A stretch of DNA of 64,000 nt from Aquilaria yunnanensis (Eukaryota > Streptophyta > Magnoliopsida > Malvales > Thymelaeaceae). How positions within the stretch are numbered: position 1 is the stretch's first letter; each line of letters starts with the position of its first letter. Of this stretch, positions 22,230-33,999 are shown in pieces. The stretch is taken from positions 69,036,001-69,100,000 of the forward strand of contig CM077599.1 of the NCBI GenBank assembly GCA_039654915.1, written 5' to 3'. The notes beneath the pieces are model-generated. The model made no database searches and was not told where the DNA came from. It saw only the letters and a program-made list of their open reading frames with translations. Made by a program: the position numbers and the translations under genes.

Positions 22230-23340
22230 CATTTATGTGCTCATGCAATTTTCCTTCTCTTATTAGTTCCTTCAAGAACACCTTCAACTATCTACAATTC
22301 TTTATGTCATGTCCATAATCCTCATGGTAGCATTAGTATTTCTTGCTATCTATTGGGAATTCGCTAACAATAAGTCATGACCACTTGGTTATCTTATTCT
22401 TGCATCCTAGGTAATAAAGAATATTTTCCACAGTATCCTTGAAATATGTGTAAACTAGTATTAGAAGATGCCCCCACTTTTTCTTGTTCCCTCGAACTGC
22501 TTACCAAACTAGTCTTTCCCAAAGACCTTCCCTTCGTTCAAGCGGTTTGCATTTTTTACTTGGATGTATACATGGTTATAGAACTCATCTATGGTCTGAG
22601 TAGAGTTCTCTTGTTTGGATTAAGAGAAATAGGATTTTGGAAATATTTTATTTATAAGGTCAAGTAGTTTAACATTTAGAAGAGGTCTGAAATCAAAAGG
22701 GTTTCCTAGTTGAACTGCCTTAAATAACCTAAAGGGGCTTATTCTTCTCTTATGTAATGTCTAAAAATTGATTCATTATCTTATTCAAGGGATGACTTTC
22801 CTTGAATTGCCATAAGAACTCTTGAGGTAACTCATTGAATAAAGTAAAGGCTTAAATGCAAAATAATACCCCAAACCTACTAAATCACTCAAGGGCTTCA
22901 ACTATAAACCAGCGCAACTTAGGGCTTGTACTTTTGAGTTTGGGGCAATTTAGTTTAGAAGGTGAATTGGTTAGTCAGGTGAAGTCATGCGTTTGAATGT
23001 TTGCCACCGTTTGAATACCTTCACGAACGACGATGTGGCGAAGTCTATTAGCTTAGTTAGATGGTAGCAAACAGCATCCAAACGTGTGACATTATTTGAC
23101 TGAGTAACTCATCTTGTGGACTGAATTGTCTCAAATTCAGAAGTATGAGTCCTGAGTTGTACCGGTTCATAATTCAAACCTTTAAGTGATCTAGCAGGCA
23201 AAGTTTGAGGTACTATTTCGCATTTAAGCCTAAAGTAAACCGTTCATTATTCAAGGTCTTGAACTAGGTTGATGCTGCCCCGAAAAGTGATGAATGGAAT
23301 GCCTTGAACATAATGGCATCACTACCTCTATTGAGGTTCA
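22230..23340 (-). pseudogene. Decayed Tat gag
   Basis: On the minus strand, about 23330-23280 reads DAIMFKAFHSSLFGAA, matching the Gag block DAxMCKAFPxTLxGAA. Past the nested MITE, about 22845-22780 reads FNELPQEFLWQFKESH, fitting the following Gag helix. Near 22350-22250, KKY.CYHEDYGHDIKNC and LKELIREGKLHEH match the zinc-knuckle-like C-terminal Gag segment of Tat/Athila elements. Stops and frame shifts separate the blocks. The distance to the primer site fits a normal gag start near 23.8 kb, but the N-terminus is not recognisable. Confidence 0.75.
22849..23230. mobile_element. 382-bp Mutator-like MITE nested in Tat gag
   Basis: The two ends form inverted repeats of about 110 bp, beginning GGCTTAAATGC on the left and ending GCATTTAAGCC on the right. 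An exact 9-bp target duplication, TAAAGTAAA, flanks it at 22840-22848 and 23231-23239. There is no coding capacity. Inverted-repeat length and a 9-bp duplication place it with Mutator-like MITEs. It shares no obvious end sequence with the 1.2-kb element at 20140-21353. Confidence 0.92.
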
Positions 23341-23939
23341 ATGTGATGATGTAACTATGCAATGTCTGAAACCTTGGGGGAGTGGGCGAGTGTTAGATCT
23401 AATCTACAAAAGGTTGAAGTCGCATGTAACTAATGTTGAGCAAGGGCGCTTTTGTAGCCCTCAACTTCTTTTTTAACCGATGTTCTATATCATCTAGTCA
23501 ACAAAGGATGGTGTTTACGTTACTAAACTCTAGCTCTTCAAGAATTCTATTTTGCCTCCTCTTGCCCTCTAGTATATCCATAGTACCTTTTTAGTGTTAA
23601 GGGCCTAGTACCGTTCCCTAGATAGTTTTCTACTTCGTCTTTAGGTAAATGCAGAAGAGCCATCTAAATAACATTTTGTAGTTTTTCTTTCATATCCTCT
23701 GGCAAGAAATCCTTGAGGGCATTGAATTGATGATGTCATAGGTGCAGGAGCTTTTGATTCACCATGCCAAGAGGTATAGGAGGCAAATCAACTACTATAT
23801 CATAAGCTGCTGAAAGATGGATTAAATTTCCAAAATCAACAGGGTGATCATGTTCCACCCTTATGCCAACATCATTCCAAACCTCGTCATGAGTAGTATT
23901 AGTGTGCATGGGTGATCTTCACATCTCAATCACCATTGT

Positions 23940-23959
23940 TTCCTATAGATGGCACTAAT
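23940..23959 (-). other. Degenerate primer-binding site of the Tat element
   Basis: On the minus strand this reads TTAGTGCCATCTATAGGAAA, close to the TTGGCGCCGTCTGTGGGAA-type primer site common in plant gypsy elements. It abuts the inner edge of the right LTR, confirming minus orientation. Confidence 0.65.
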
Positions 23960-23960
23960 T

Positions 23961-24353
23961 TGATATTTAATTGAGGTTGGTGGACTTAAAAGGTTGTAGA
24001 AAATAGGTAGAACTTGTAACCAAAGACAAGGTAAGAGTTCTCGAAGTTGCATGTTCAATGAAAATCCTCTAATGCTTGAGTCAACAAAGGATTGGGACAA
24101 AGCCTTTAAGGGATTTTGAGAAGTAACACATACCTACCTAGGGTTTTTCAAAAGTTCTTGTTTATAGGATAGATGCCTTGTTAACCAAAGCAAGAGTTTT
24201 CGTTTAGCCTAAATTATGATCTTGTAAATAGGAGATTTGGTTTCCTAGTTGGCCCCAAACCCTTTAAATGCAGTTATAGGCCTATCTCTTAATACCTCTA
24301 TGAGCTTGACTATAATGGCATGCATTATGTGCATAAAGCCAATATGATATTGA
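23961..24353 (-). repeat. 5' LTR of the Tat element
   Basis: Starts TGATATTTAATTGAGG next to the primer site and ends near AATATGATATTGA. It aligns over its whole length with 14017-14407. Differences are mostly transitions, as expected for old methylated repeats. Confidence 0.87.
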
Positions 24354-24812
24354 TACAGATCCAAAGTCATGAGCTTAGTATGTGATATATACAAATTGCT
24401 AAAGCGCAAAAAAAAAAAAAACAATGAAAATTTAGTCTTAAACTGCAAAATATTACAAAGTATGATCAATAACATAATAGTATTATATCAACAATGATGT
24501 CATTTATTATTAGCTATGCTCAAAATAGGTGATTAAAACTCCTTAGTATCCTTTTTATTTTTATTTTTGGTACACAGGGGAGAAGCAAAGGGAAAAGTGG
24601 AATATTGAATCTTTGACCTCTTAGTAACAGCTACCAAGTCTTAACTACTAGGTTAAGGCTTTTGTTGTTACTTAAAATATTTTTTATACATAAGGCCTCT
24701 TATGTTTATCCTCATTGGATTTTGGTGTTAGGCTTGTATCTTTATTATTGTAAAAACCATAAATTGTCTAACAAAAATTTTATATTTCTATTTTCATATA
24801 CCTGCTTTGGCC
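24354..24812. other. No gene seen
   Basis: AT-rich DNA right of the Tat element, with a short A-run near 24408-24420. Reading frames here are short and without recognisable motifs. Confidence 0.5.
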
Positions 24813-26290
24813 ATGTTGGAATACTAGTGCATATTATGTTGGAATACTGGTGCATATTATGCTGGAATACTTTTAAGTTCTATGTGTAATTTGTAATTTT
24901 CACATAAATGAAAAATATAATTTGATCATTTGAACTTAATTATTTCATAAATTAATTTCAAGAATTAATTAAAATTTAAACAATTGTGTTCTTTCCAACA
25001 ATCATGTTATTCATAAGCAACACATTTGTTCATGAATAATTATTCCAAGAGACACGTATTTATAAATGTTTGTGTTCGTTAGGTGAAGAGTTGTGTTTTC
25101 CATTTTCTATATAAATGAGTCATTTCAAAATTTTGAAAAGACTTTTCATATAGTTTTTGTTGTATCCTGGATGCATATTCCTATTATTTTATAATAAAGG
25201 AATAATTGTCTTTAGAGAATTAAAATCATTTCCAGAGTCTTCCTTTATCTCTATTCTTCCTTCTTTTTCAAACAACCTAAAACACAATTATTCAAAGGAG
25301 ATAAAAGTGAATATTGATGGAAAAGAATGGGCTTTCTCAATTTGAAGTAGGAATTCATGTGTTTGAAACTTGGAAGTCTATGTGCTTATAGAATCTCCAC
25401 AAATAAGGTTTCCCTATAATTGTTCTATAATTTTGATATTGGTGTGTTAATCTAGTTAATATATGTTTGACTCTATATGATTACTAATCATTTTTTCCTT
25501 TTTTATTTAGTATGAAATTGAAAGAAAATTATTTTGGATGAGCATGAATATAATGAAATCTGACAACACAAAGTCATATGTGAATAATTGATAGTGATTG
25601 CACTTTGACCACCATTGGTGTGTGGACCTTATACAATTTGAACCTAGAAAATTTGTTTGGGTCGAGTAATAAAATATTTTGGGTTCATGAAATTTTTAAA
25701 TAATATAAACAAATTGTTTCTCAAGAAAAAGCATAGAAATGCTACTGGTAGTCTATTGTATGGCGCAATAAATTGTACAGGACTAGATATAACATATGTT
25801 AATTGCAATATAAAAGCACATATGGCATTGAGCATGGAAAGCAATTTTCAGGAGTTTTGGAATATTTGTTGAGAACAAAAGATCTGAACCTCTACTATTT
25901 AAACAATCATCTTAAGCTAGAAAGATGTTATGTTAGAAATTAAATGACAAATACTCGTAGGTGGATATTTGTTATTGTGAGGGTGCTAGCATCTAATAAA
26001 CAGATTTGTATTAATAAGTTAACTTGGCTTCAAAATTTGTTGTTTTGGCAGTTTGAGATAATGAATTAGATTGACTTAAATATTGCTATTTGAAATAGAG
26101 TTGCAACCACAACCAGTGCCACTATTTCCTTGTACTATGCTATTGAGACTACATTCTCAAAAGTATATAGTGAAGTTTATAATTAAAATCCTAAACATAT
26201 TGGTGCATGATTACATCCATAATTAATTTCAAATAGAGTGATCATTATTATCTATGCAAAATATGGACACAAATCTTGTAGAAATTTTGT
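24813..26290 (+). mobile_element. Decayed Ty1/copia remnant
   Basis: It begins with about 2.7 copies of a 23-bp repeat (ATGTTGGAATACT...GCATATT, 24813-24870) where a TGTTGG LTR start would be expected. Plus-strand frames near 25740-25900 read GSLLYGAINCTGLDITY and, in another frame, EYLLRTKDLNLYY, matching the copia RT/RNase H junction GSLLYxxxxTRPDIxY...RYLKGTKDL. About 26170-26280 (YN.NPKHI and LISNRVIIIIYAK) resembles the RNase H end. Most of the body is deleted. No second LTR was identified. Confidence 0.55.
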
Positions 26291-27630
26291 ATATCTTTAT
26301 AATGATATAAAGGAGATTTAAATCCTCATTAAAGCATCTATAATGGGAACTCAACTTTAAATCAGTTGAACAATAATTCTAAACTTCAATGGATAAAAAT
26401 AAATTATAGTTATGTGCTTGTATACGCTAGATAAGCCTCATAAATTTGAAGCTAGTGTAAACAATTACGATAATTGGTGGGATGAGTTTGTACTCTTAAT
26501 GAAGTTACCACAATTTTTTGTTATAAGTGATTGGGACAAATTAAATTGTAAAACTCAGCCTATGTAATATCAAAATTATGTCACTTCAATTAAGAAAACT
26601 GAGGAAGTTCTTATAAATATCATAGAACTCAAGGTTAGCACAAGGTCGTATACAATAGTGCTAAGGCAGAAGAAAAATCTCAATCAAATTTTGATAGTAT
26701 TATGCATATTATGTCTCCGGTTCTAATACAAGGAGTTAGGGTTCAAATTTTTGTAACACTTTTAACCCTCATTTTTTTACTTTCATTTAGTTGATTCGAT
26801 GAACATCGGTTAGTTAGTGTGTAGGGCATTTTATTTTTTTCATGTATCATAGTCTGTTTATGAGTTTAAATTTTAATTAGGTTATTTTTATTTGTAGTGT
26901 CAAATTTGAGCCATTTGGGTAAAAATTATGCTCAATCGTAAAGTTGTAGTCTTTTTTAGTCAATTTGTAAAGTTTTGGGATTTAATTAAAAATCATAAAA
27001 AAATTGGGGCTTAATTGACAAATCTAAGTTTTCTTGGGCTCAATTAAAAGTCTATGATAGTTCTAGCATTAATTGAAGATTCTGTGACAGTTTAGGCCAA
27101 GTTGAAAACTCACACTAAAACTAAAGACTAGATCTATCACAAAAGGATTATCTAAAATCTTAATCTAATTTGATTAGGATTCTAGCACTAAACATATTTC
27201 GAGCTTCAACAACATGAATGGCTATAAATATGCTTTAAAATATCAAAATTAGGGAGTTAGAATCTAAAAAAAATAACACTGAAAATTCAAACTCTAAGCT
27301 CCAGCAACCAAAAAAAAAAACAGAGAAACTATGGCTGCATTCTTGTTTTTTCGTAACCTCTTGTCTCCAGCATCTAAGTTTTTTTTGCTGTAGCCCCTGC
27401 CACCCAATGTACCCTCATCTCTGTCAAGCCTCACTAGGATCCCCCTTCCGGATCCCTAGCATCTAAAATTGTCCCTGACTTAGTCTCACCATTCTAACCT
27501 GCAACCGAAGCTATATGAAGTACATAAAGTACTCATACTACTGGTTAGTACTAACTATCCTAACACAAGGGCAACATTTTAATCTCAGTCTCCTATGCAT
27601 TCACTAACTCGTAATCAAGTCCTGAGCCCT
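26291..27630. other. No gene seen; AT-rich repeat-derived DNA
   Basis: There is no recognisable coding block on either strand. The stretch 26940-27110 repeats the phrase 'TTGGG/C..TTAATTGA' in several imperfect forms. The right part (27300-27630) resembles an untranslated retrotransposon leader more than a gene. Confidence 0.4.
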
Positions 27631-27960
27631 ACTCTGATACCAACTATAGTGACTCTACCCCATTGGGGTGCTCTAGGAAGCCTAGAATGAAATTCCATAC
27701 TAGTTGTAGTTGGGCAATTAATTATTTTCCCATTATTAAAGCAACAGTGCAGTATGCATGAGTTTGCTTTGACTTGAAGTAAGGGTATAAATAATAAAGC
27801 ATAAAAAAATAATAAAACACAAGGCAAAGCATTAAACGTAGTTACTTTAACTAGAAGTAGTAACTGTATATATGCATCATTATACAAGTAAAGGCTATGC
27901 ACATATCCAAAAGCAACCTGTAAATGCACTACTTGATCTAAGAACATTGGAGGCTACCTA
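27631..27960 (-). repeat. Possible gypsy primer site and LTR fragment
   Basis: ACTCTGATACCA at 27631-27642 is the reverse complement of a tRNA-Met-type primer site, placing an LTR to its right on the minus strand. The following sequence (GTGACTCTACCCC...) and A-rich stretches with AAAGCATAAA fit decayed gypsy LTR ends. There is no partner LTR. Confidence 0.35.
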
Positions 27961-28289
27961 GGATACAAATGTATACAACAAAGCTACTACTGAGATCATT
28001 GTCTATGTCTTCCCTTGAGGCACTAGACTCTAGAAGGCCATAAAACAACTATAATTAGAGCAACACACATAACAAGTGAAAACTAGAATCAAAGAGGTGG
28101 TTACGTGCACAAAAACACCAGCATAATAACCCTCAATGGTTGTGACCTCTACAGACATCAATATTTAAACAACAATACTAAAAGGAGTGAGAATCCAAAA
28201 ATCCCTAGTAAGGGATTTGGTTACCTACAAAGAAAACACTAAAAACAAGCATATGTGCACAAAATATATGACAATCTACTATGCGTCCA

Positions 28290-28870
28290 TGTAGTTAAAG
28301 TGGATGTTTTGGGCCGTTGTCACTCGTAATGCCTCTCCTAACTGATTTCTTGCCAAAATAGAGCAGGATTGACCAAATCATTCTTGAACTTAAGCCAAGA
28401 GCTATCATATTCTAGAGTATCTATGAATTCCTCTAAGTAGACCCTCATCTCCACCCAAACTCCTCAATGCTCATCTATTTTTCAATGGTTGTTTAGGTGG
28501 AATTGGACAACAAACTAGTTCTTCCAACTGAGGTTTTTTTCCTCCAAAGAATATGTAACAAGAAACTCGAGGGTAAGCTCCTGATAAGTGGGCTCATTGT
28601 TATCGAAAATAACTAGGCACCCATCGAAATCCACCAGATCATTAACCCCAACATCAAGCCCCAATTGTGCCAACATCAACTAGTCGATACATTTGTTTGG
28701 CTCAAATTGCTTCTCAAATAGCTTTCTATAGTGCTACATATGCACATCAATGTCGAACTTTAACAATGGGTACACCTTCAACCTTTTTGCCAACTTTTTC
28801 TGGTAGGCTCAAGATTCTCATGGTAAGTAGCCTCAGTTCTCTTAGTCATCTAGAAAATAAAACATAAATT
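28290..28870 (-). pseudogene. Athila ORF1-family fragment
   Basis: The minus strand reads, with a few stops, FEKQFEPNKCID, LMLAQLGLDVGVNDLVDF, NNEPTYQELTLEFLVTYSLEE, and further on YDSSWLKFKNDLVNPALFWQEI. The pattern CID..LL..LGL...V..L......F...EPTY..LTLEFL is that of the Athila ORF1 protein family (PF03078-like) found in Ty3/gypsy Athila elements. No function is established. It is a fragment with several stops. Confidence 0.6.
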
Positions 28871-31620
28871 CAATGAGTATAACGTACTATATCATGAAAT
28901 CACATAGAAATTACTCCTCTAAACATTCTAGGGATCTTTCATAAAAAGTAGCCAAACAAGAGACTTTACCCAATAATTTCCACTTCATGAAAGAAAGGCA
29001 AAGCTATATGGATACAAGGCAATAGATCAAGAAAGCTCAATCATTCCCTTACTTTCTAAGTCAATCAACTTAAATCAACAGGGAATAAGCATGTTCATCA
29101 TCTAGAATTTTTATGATTCCTATGCTATCAAGTCCATGATCAACACAAGTAACCAGAATTTTTGTCATTCAACCAGCCACAATTTCAGGAAATAATCTAC
29201 TCTTAACAAAGCATAGGGCAATGTGAACAATCGCACATATGGGCAATTGAGACAAGTATATCGAATAATGAAAATTGAAAATTCCTTAAATCTCTAATCA
29301 AACAGTTTAAGGAAAACAATACCTTCCACCTCACTCATCAAGCTGAAATCAATTACTCTTAAATCTTTATCTAAGACAAGCATTCATCGAGGTTAGGATT
29401 GAAATCAGAAATTCAAATTCACACCTTTATCCATTAACCAAGCATGAGTTCTAATATAAAAAATCCTTGATTGAGAGAATTAAAACAAGGAGAAAAGCAT
29501 ACCTGAGTGGCAAATGTCAAAAAAAAAAAAGTGACTAGGAGTAAAAAGAAAGGATTCAACATTAGAGGTGATTGTGATAAAGGTGCGACATCGAAGGGTG
29601 ATTGAAGAAGAGAAATATAAGAGTGAAGAAGGGTTTAGGAATGAGAGTTATAAGAATGCTTTAAAAATGCATGAAGTGGTTATGTTAGAGGAGATGAAGA
29701 GTTTATATAGGCAAATCAATACAGCCTCATACATGGCTGTGTATTTGATCTAGGTTTTTACACAGTTAATAAGTATGGATGTGCATTCATTTAATAACTA
29801 CCAGCACTAGGCAACACTAGCGTGTAAATGGCCATGTAAAGAGCATCGGTTTAAAAACATTTCTAAATAGAAAGTTTATATGGTTGGAAACATAAGCATG
29901 TGTTCAAATGTGTATCATCTTCCATGCCATAGTATATGGGCTTGTGTTAGCCCCTGTAAAGTTCATGGAAGTTAAAAAAAAAATTGAAATAAAATACATG
30001 GTCGTCCATGCTTGAGCATGCTATCTTAGACTAGCCTGTATAAAGGCCTTGTAATCCTTAAGAAGGTTGCAAGAATTTTAACAAAAGGATTGCACATTCT
30101 AAAAAATGGGTACTAGACCAAATAAGGTAGCTTCATGCTCAAACACATGGGCATGTTGATTCTTGTTTAGAGCCCCAAGAATTTTTCATGGCAAAAATGC
30201 AAGAGTTGGCACAAGGTTGTGTTTGTGGTGATGTCTTGCCCCTGAAACTAAATTTTCGTAAGAATGTTTAAAATGGTTAACACAACTATGTAAATGACTA
30301 TATAGCCTACACGGTCATGTGGTTGACCTTGTTTGCCCTCTTCAAGACTAAAACATGACTCACACGTATTTACTTGGCCATGTTTGAGGATGTGTTGGTT
30401 ACATGGGGTGCCATACGGGCTTGTATACAACTATGCATGTCCTTTGACTACATTGCCCCAATATTTCCTCATCAAAACCTACACCCTGCATATATAGCAA
30501 CTAATTTTGCTTCAGATTCTAACAACTCAACAATGAAATGAATGAAAACTCAAACTAAAATTAAAAAAATAAATAAATTATATAACACTTGGGTTACCTC
30601 CCAATGAGTACTTGCTCTAACATTTTTGGCTGCACAACCTCATTTTTGACTCAAGGGGATTCTTCCATTCTCTCCATTACCTTAGCATTCTCATTGATGT
30701 CCCATTAATGAAAAATAACATTGTACTAAGCTCTAGGATTTGGCTCCATATTAGCCAGTAAAACACCTTATGGCCTCCCTGAGATTAACTTAGCTAAACA
30801 CTCATGAGCTTCTTCAAGCAGCTAAGAATACAAATGCAGTAAATGGCCCTTGGGGATATAAAGCAGTTCATATGTTAGACAATCGCAAAGTAAAATGGTC
30901 ATTTTTTAATCAAGTCCTAAGAGCTATGAGATTCCCAAAAAAATGGATTCATCTTATTATGTAACTTGTGCCTATAGTTTCATATTTTTTCTTAGTAAAT
31001 AAAGCATTACAAAGTGTTTTCTCCTTCTACTAGCATTTTCTAACGAGATCTATTCTCTGTATCTTTATCATGTGTGCATAGGTATTTTCCAGTTTTTTGT
31101 ACGATTGCAAAGCGTAAAAATTATTTTAAGCTTTCTAGCTAGTTGGAATGGTCTCTCAATCAACCATTTCTTTCTTTTTCAATGATTGTCTGGTATTCTT
31201 CAGAAAAAATAAAGAAACAATCCAAACCTTATAGTAAACTCTACAGCTTCACTTAATAATTGTGGGTCAAAAAGATAATTTTTAGAATTTTGAATGGATG
31301 TTTATTCATAACATTCCCTAGGTTCTATAATAGCAATTTTATCAGGTTATTCCTTCCCAAATCAATAATGATATTCTCAATTACTTATGAGTTCCTTTTA
31401 CTCAATATATGTCCAAAACATCTTTTTTTCTAGTTTTTGGTGAACAAAATAAACTCCAACTAGACAATTGGAAACTGATGCTTTTTAAATAATGTTGGTA
31501 GGTTAACCTTAATTCAATCCACTTTAACATCTATGTCAATCTACATTATATCATTATTTAAAGTTCTAGCTACACGCCCATATTCAATCTTAAAAAGCTA
31601 TGTTTAATTTTGTTGGTTTG
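28871..31620 (-). mobile_element. Non-coding remainder of an Athila-type remnant
   Basis: There is no coding block. GGGTTACCTCCCA at about 30592-30604 (TGGGAGGTAACCC on the minus strand) is a phrase commonly found just after pol in Athila and related gypsy elements, and recurrent CATGGCCATGT/CACACGGTCATGT-like words at 29830-30420 are also usual there. Orientation agrees with the ORF1 fragment at 28290-28870. From about 30900 to 31620 I recognise nothing. Confidence 0.4.
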
Positions 31621-32148
31621 TGTAATGACCCAAGTCTAGAACCGGTCAACGGAACACCTGCCCACACCATATGGGCTATTTTAGAGAATGATAAGCACTA
31701 GGTACTTATGTTCTGGAATTAGAGCCTATATATCCACATAAGGCTTCTCACAATTCACCCATGTGGGACATGGGGGTGTTACAAACTCCCCCATTTATGT
31801 ACCCAATGTCCCCATTGGGGTCAATCGGATTACTTAGTTTCCCGATCAAGTAACCTCTCTAATCGGACTACTTAGCCCTTAGCCAAGTAGGCCTCTTAAA
31901 TCCAGGATCAGTCCTAGTAGACGATGCAAGTGCATACCCACTATGCCACACCATCATGCTCCTGAGTCGGCTCTGATACCATCTTTAATGACCCAAGTTT
32001 AGAACAGGTCAACGGAGCATTTGCCCACACCACATATGCTATCTTTTGGAAAAGGATAAGCGCTAGGTGCCTATGTTCTAGAATTGGCGCCTATATATCC
32101 ACATAAAGATTCCCACAATTCACCCATGTGGTACATGGAGGTGTTACA
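31621..32148 (-). mobile_element. TRIM (miniature LTR retrotransposon), 528 bp
   Basis: Two LTRs of 163 bp (31621-31783) and 165 bp (31984-32148) flank 200 bp. The left LTR begins TGTAATGACC and both end GGTGTTACA; the right one has TTTAATG for TGTAATG. A primer site for tRNA-Met (TGGTATCAGAGC on the minus strand) lies at 31970-31981, and a purine-rich tract (AAATGGGGGAGTT on the minus strand) lies beside the left LTR. There is no coding capacity. Flanks GTTTG and ATTTG match at 4 of 5 bases. LTRs look roughly 80-85% alike by eye. No 5S-like block, so it is not obviously Cassandra. Confidence 0.9.
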
Positions 32149-32359
32149 ATTTGGTTGCCACAATAAAAAACATTTACATCTAAAGCATAAAGGTGTTTTA
32201 TGTTACCTAATGGTATTAGGGGCTTGGGACTAAAATATATGCATTTGTTCAACAAAGAACTCCTTGGTAAAAAATTTTGGCAAATTTTTTCAAGCGGTCC
32301 AAATAAACTAGTTTACCATGTGCTTATGGCCAAATAGGAGTCATCCCATTTAATATGGA

Positions 32360-33400
32360 AATTTAAAACTGCGAGCAATGCCTCTTCAATTTAGCGTGGT
32401 CTATTATATAGTTAATCTTTATGGTCAAATCATTATCAGGAAATTGACAATGGTAAATCCATAAGAGTGTGCGAAGATAATTGGATTTTGAATATGTCAC
32501 CTGATCAGTCGAAAGTTGCTAATCTGGTTTTTGACATGCACTATAGGTTTCTGATCTCTCATATGACATTCATTATGGTTGGAATGGTCTGCTTCTATAC
32601 CAACTCTTTTTCTCATTTTTTTGTGCATAAAATTTTAGCCTTTTTGGCCCCATCTATTGACTGAGGTCCTAATATCATTCATTGAGCTTGCCATATTTCA
32701 GAGGGCCAAGATGTGGGAAACTTGCTTGACCCCTATTTTTTACTGACTTATAAGATGAATAAGGGGCTTCAACATTTCTCAAAAGTTCAAATTTTTTTTT
32801 ATGAAAATGTTTAACAAATGCTTTTCCCTCTACTGCTAATCTCACTAGACACTAGGGCTTTATGAGCTACTACTATGTAAGATGTTCTCATTCCAATGAA
32901 TCAACACTACATTTTGTTTTAAGAGTATATGGTCTTAGTTGAAGTGTGTGGATCTTTTTATGTCAACCTATTATCTTAAGGCCTCGATTCAATGATAGAG
33001 TGGCTCTATATTCTTTTACTCTTTCAAGGCAAATAACATCTCGACTGGTTTTTATCCTAGTCTATACTCTATGTGGTCTATAATGTTGTAAGGAAATCAG
33101 TACACATTCCATAATACACAATTTCTTACTCAAGCAATCATAGCCAGAGTTTATATTATTTTTCAACAACTTGAATGCCCTGAGACTACTAATCATGCTA
33201 TGTTGGCTTCACATCTAATCCTCCTCACTCTTTGTATTATTCTTAGGGTATTACAAATTATGCTTCTCCATCAGTTAATCTTAAATTCTTTATTATTGAT
33301 GGAGCATGATAAAAATCCTAAAATCATGATGCTATACTTGATTATGAATGAGATCCGATGCTCTTTCTCAAGTTCGAGGAATAGGCTAGCTAATACTTAA
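32360..33400 (+). pseudogene. C-terminal fragment of an L1-type LINE ORF2
   Basis: The plus strand reads SSI, stop, RGLLYS...LWSNHYQEIDNGKSIRVCEDNWILNMSPDQ, matching the LINE ORF2 C-terminal block WR.GNGKSIRVWEDNWLP. An open stretch (32467-32664) follows, then stop-rich sequence, then CPETTNHAMLASHLI near 33176-33220, which may correspond to the zf-RVT region. Endonuclease and RT are absent, so this is a separate fragment from the LINE at 41-43 kb. Confidence 0.6.
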
Positions 33401-33479
33401 TATCCTGTATTTATTATAAGTATTTTTAAAAAGAAAAACTAGTAAAAGAAGCCATGAGCCTTGACCAAAATTCTCATAG

Positions 33480-33880
33480 CGGGGCCCAACATCAAACGTA
33501 CTGAATCAGACAGCTCCCACGTGTACACTACACCATTCCAGAAAAAGCCCTCCTAGAGCTTACACGGCACGGCAGATCCGCTAAAACCCAGCAGCCGACG
33601 GATATCCAAGCCAGACCGTACACAGTTGGCCTCCATCAACATCCGACGGACCAGAAACGCCCTAAATAAATTCTGTCACGCTTTCGTCTGTAGCCAGCCG
33701 CAGCCCTCCGATCCCCGGACCAGAAAGAAAAACCAATTCCCCACTTCTGTCTTCTGCTCTGTCATGCACTTCCAAAAAAAAAAAAAAAACAGTCTTTTTA
33801 TCTTCTTCGATGTTGTCTGTTGAAAAGTACTGGCATGGGACGTTCTCTTGCGTTACCATTTGCATTGCAATTCAGGTTAC
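33480..33880 (+). other. GC-richer, promoter-like or 5'-UTR-like segment without a gene
   Basis: Composition is clearly richer in GC than its surroundings. It has a CACGTG G-box near 33518-33523 and CT-rich stretches like a plant 5' leader (33735-33770), then a long A-run. Open frames on both strands are short with no known motif. It may be the orphaned 5' end of a former gene. Confidence 0.3.
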
Positions 33881-33999
33881 AACAAACAAGCAGAACAGTG
33901 TGCTTTTTATTTGAGGGATTATCAAAATTTAAAATTTTGAAAAGTAACATTTTACAATATTTAGAATCAATTTGTTTTAATTTAACTTAATTTGTAATA

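Larger units (their letters stand above)
14017..24353 (-). mobile_element. Old Tat-lineage Ty3/gypsy retrotransposon with nested insertions
   Basis: Two direct repeats of 391 bp (14017-14407) and 393 bp (23961-24353) flank about 9.55 kb. Between them, on the minus strand and in the correct order, are decayed gag (about 23.35-22.23 kb), RT (about 21.4-19.6 kb), RNase H (19561-19220), a second RNase H (about 19.19-19.02 kb) and integrase (about 18.4-18.0 kb). Two RNase H domains and a long stretch between integrase and the 3' LTR are marks of the Tat clade. A degenerate primer site lies at 23940-23959. About one LTR base in four differs in the segments I aligned, so insertion was ancient. Two Mutator-like elements are nested inside. 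No clear 5-bp target duplication remains. Confidence 0.88.

Noticed and set aside
22446..22667. Plus-strand 73-codon frame within the Tat gag region
   Set aside because: It is the complement of decayed gag; the minus strand carries the recognisable blocks.
31621..31783. Cassandra element with 5S rRNA promoter
   Set aside because: The LTR was inspected for a 5S-like internal promoter and none was recognised; it is a different TRIM.
31970..31981. tRNA gene
   Set aside because: GCTCTGATACCA words here and at 4312 and 27631 are primer-binding sites complementary to tRNA 3' ends; no cloverleaf or internal promoter pair surrounds them.
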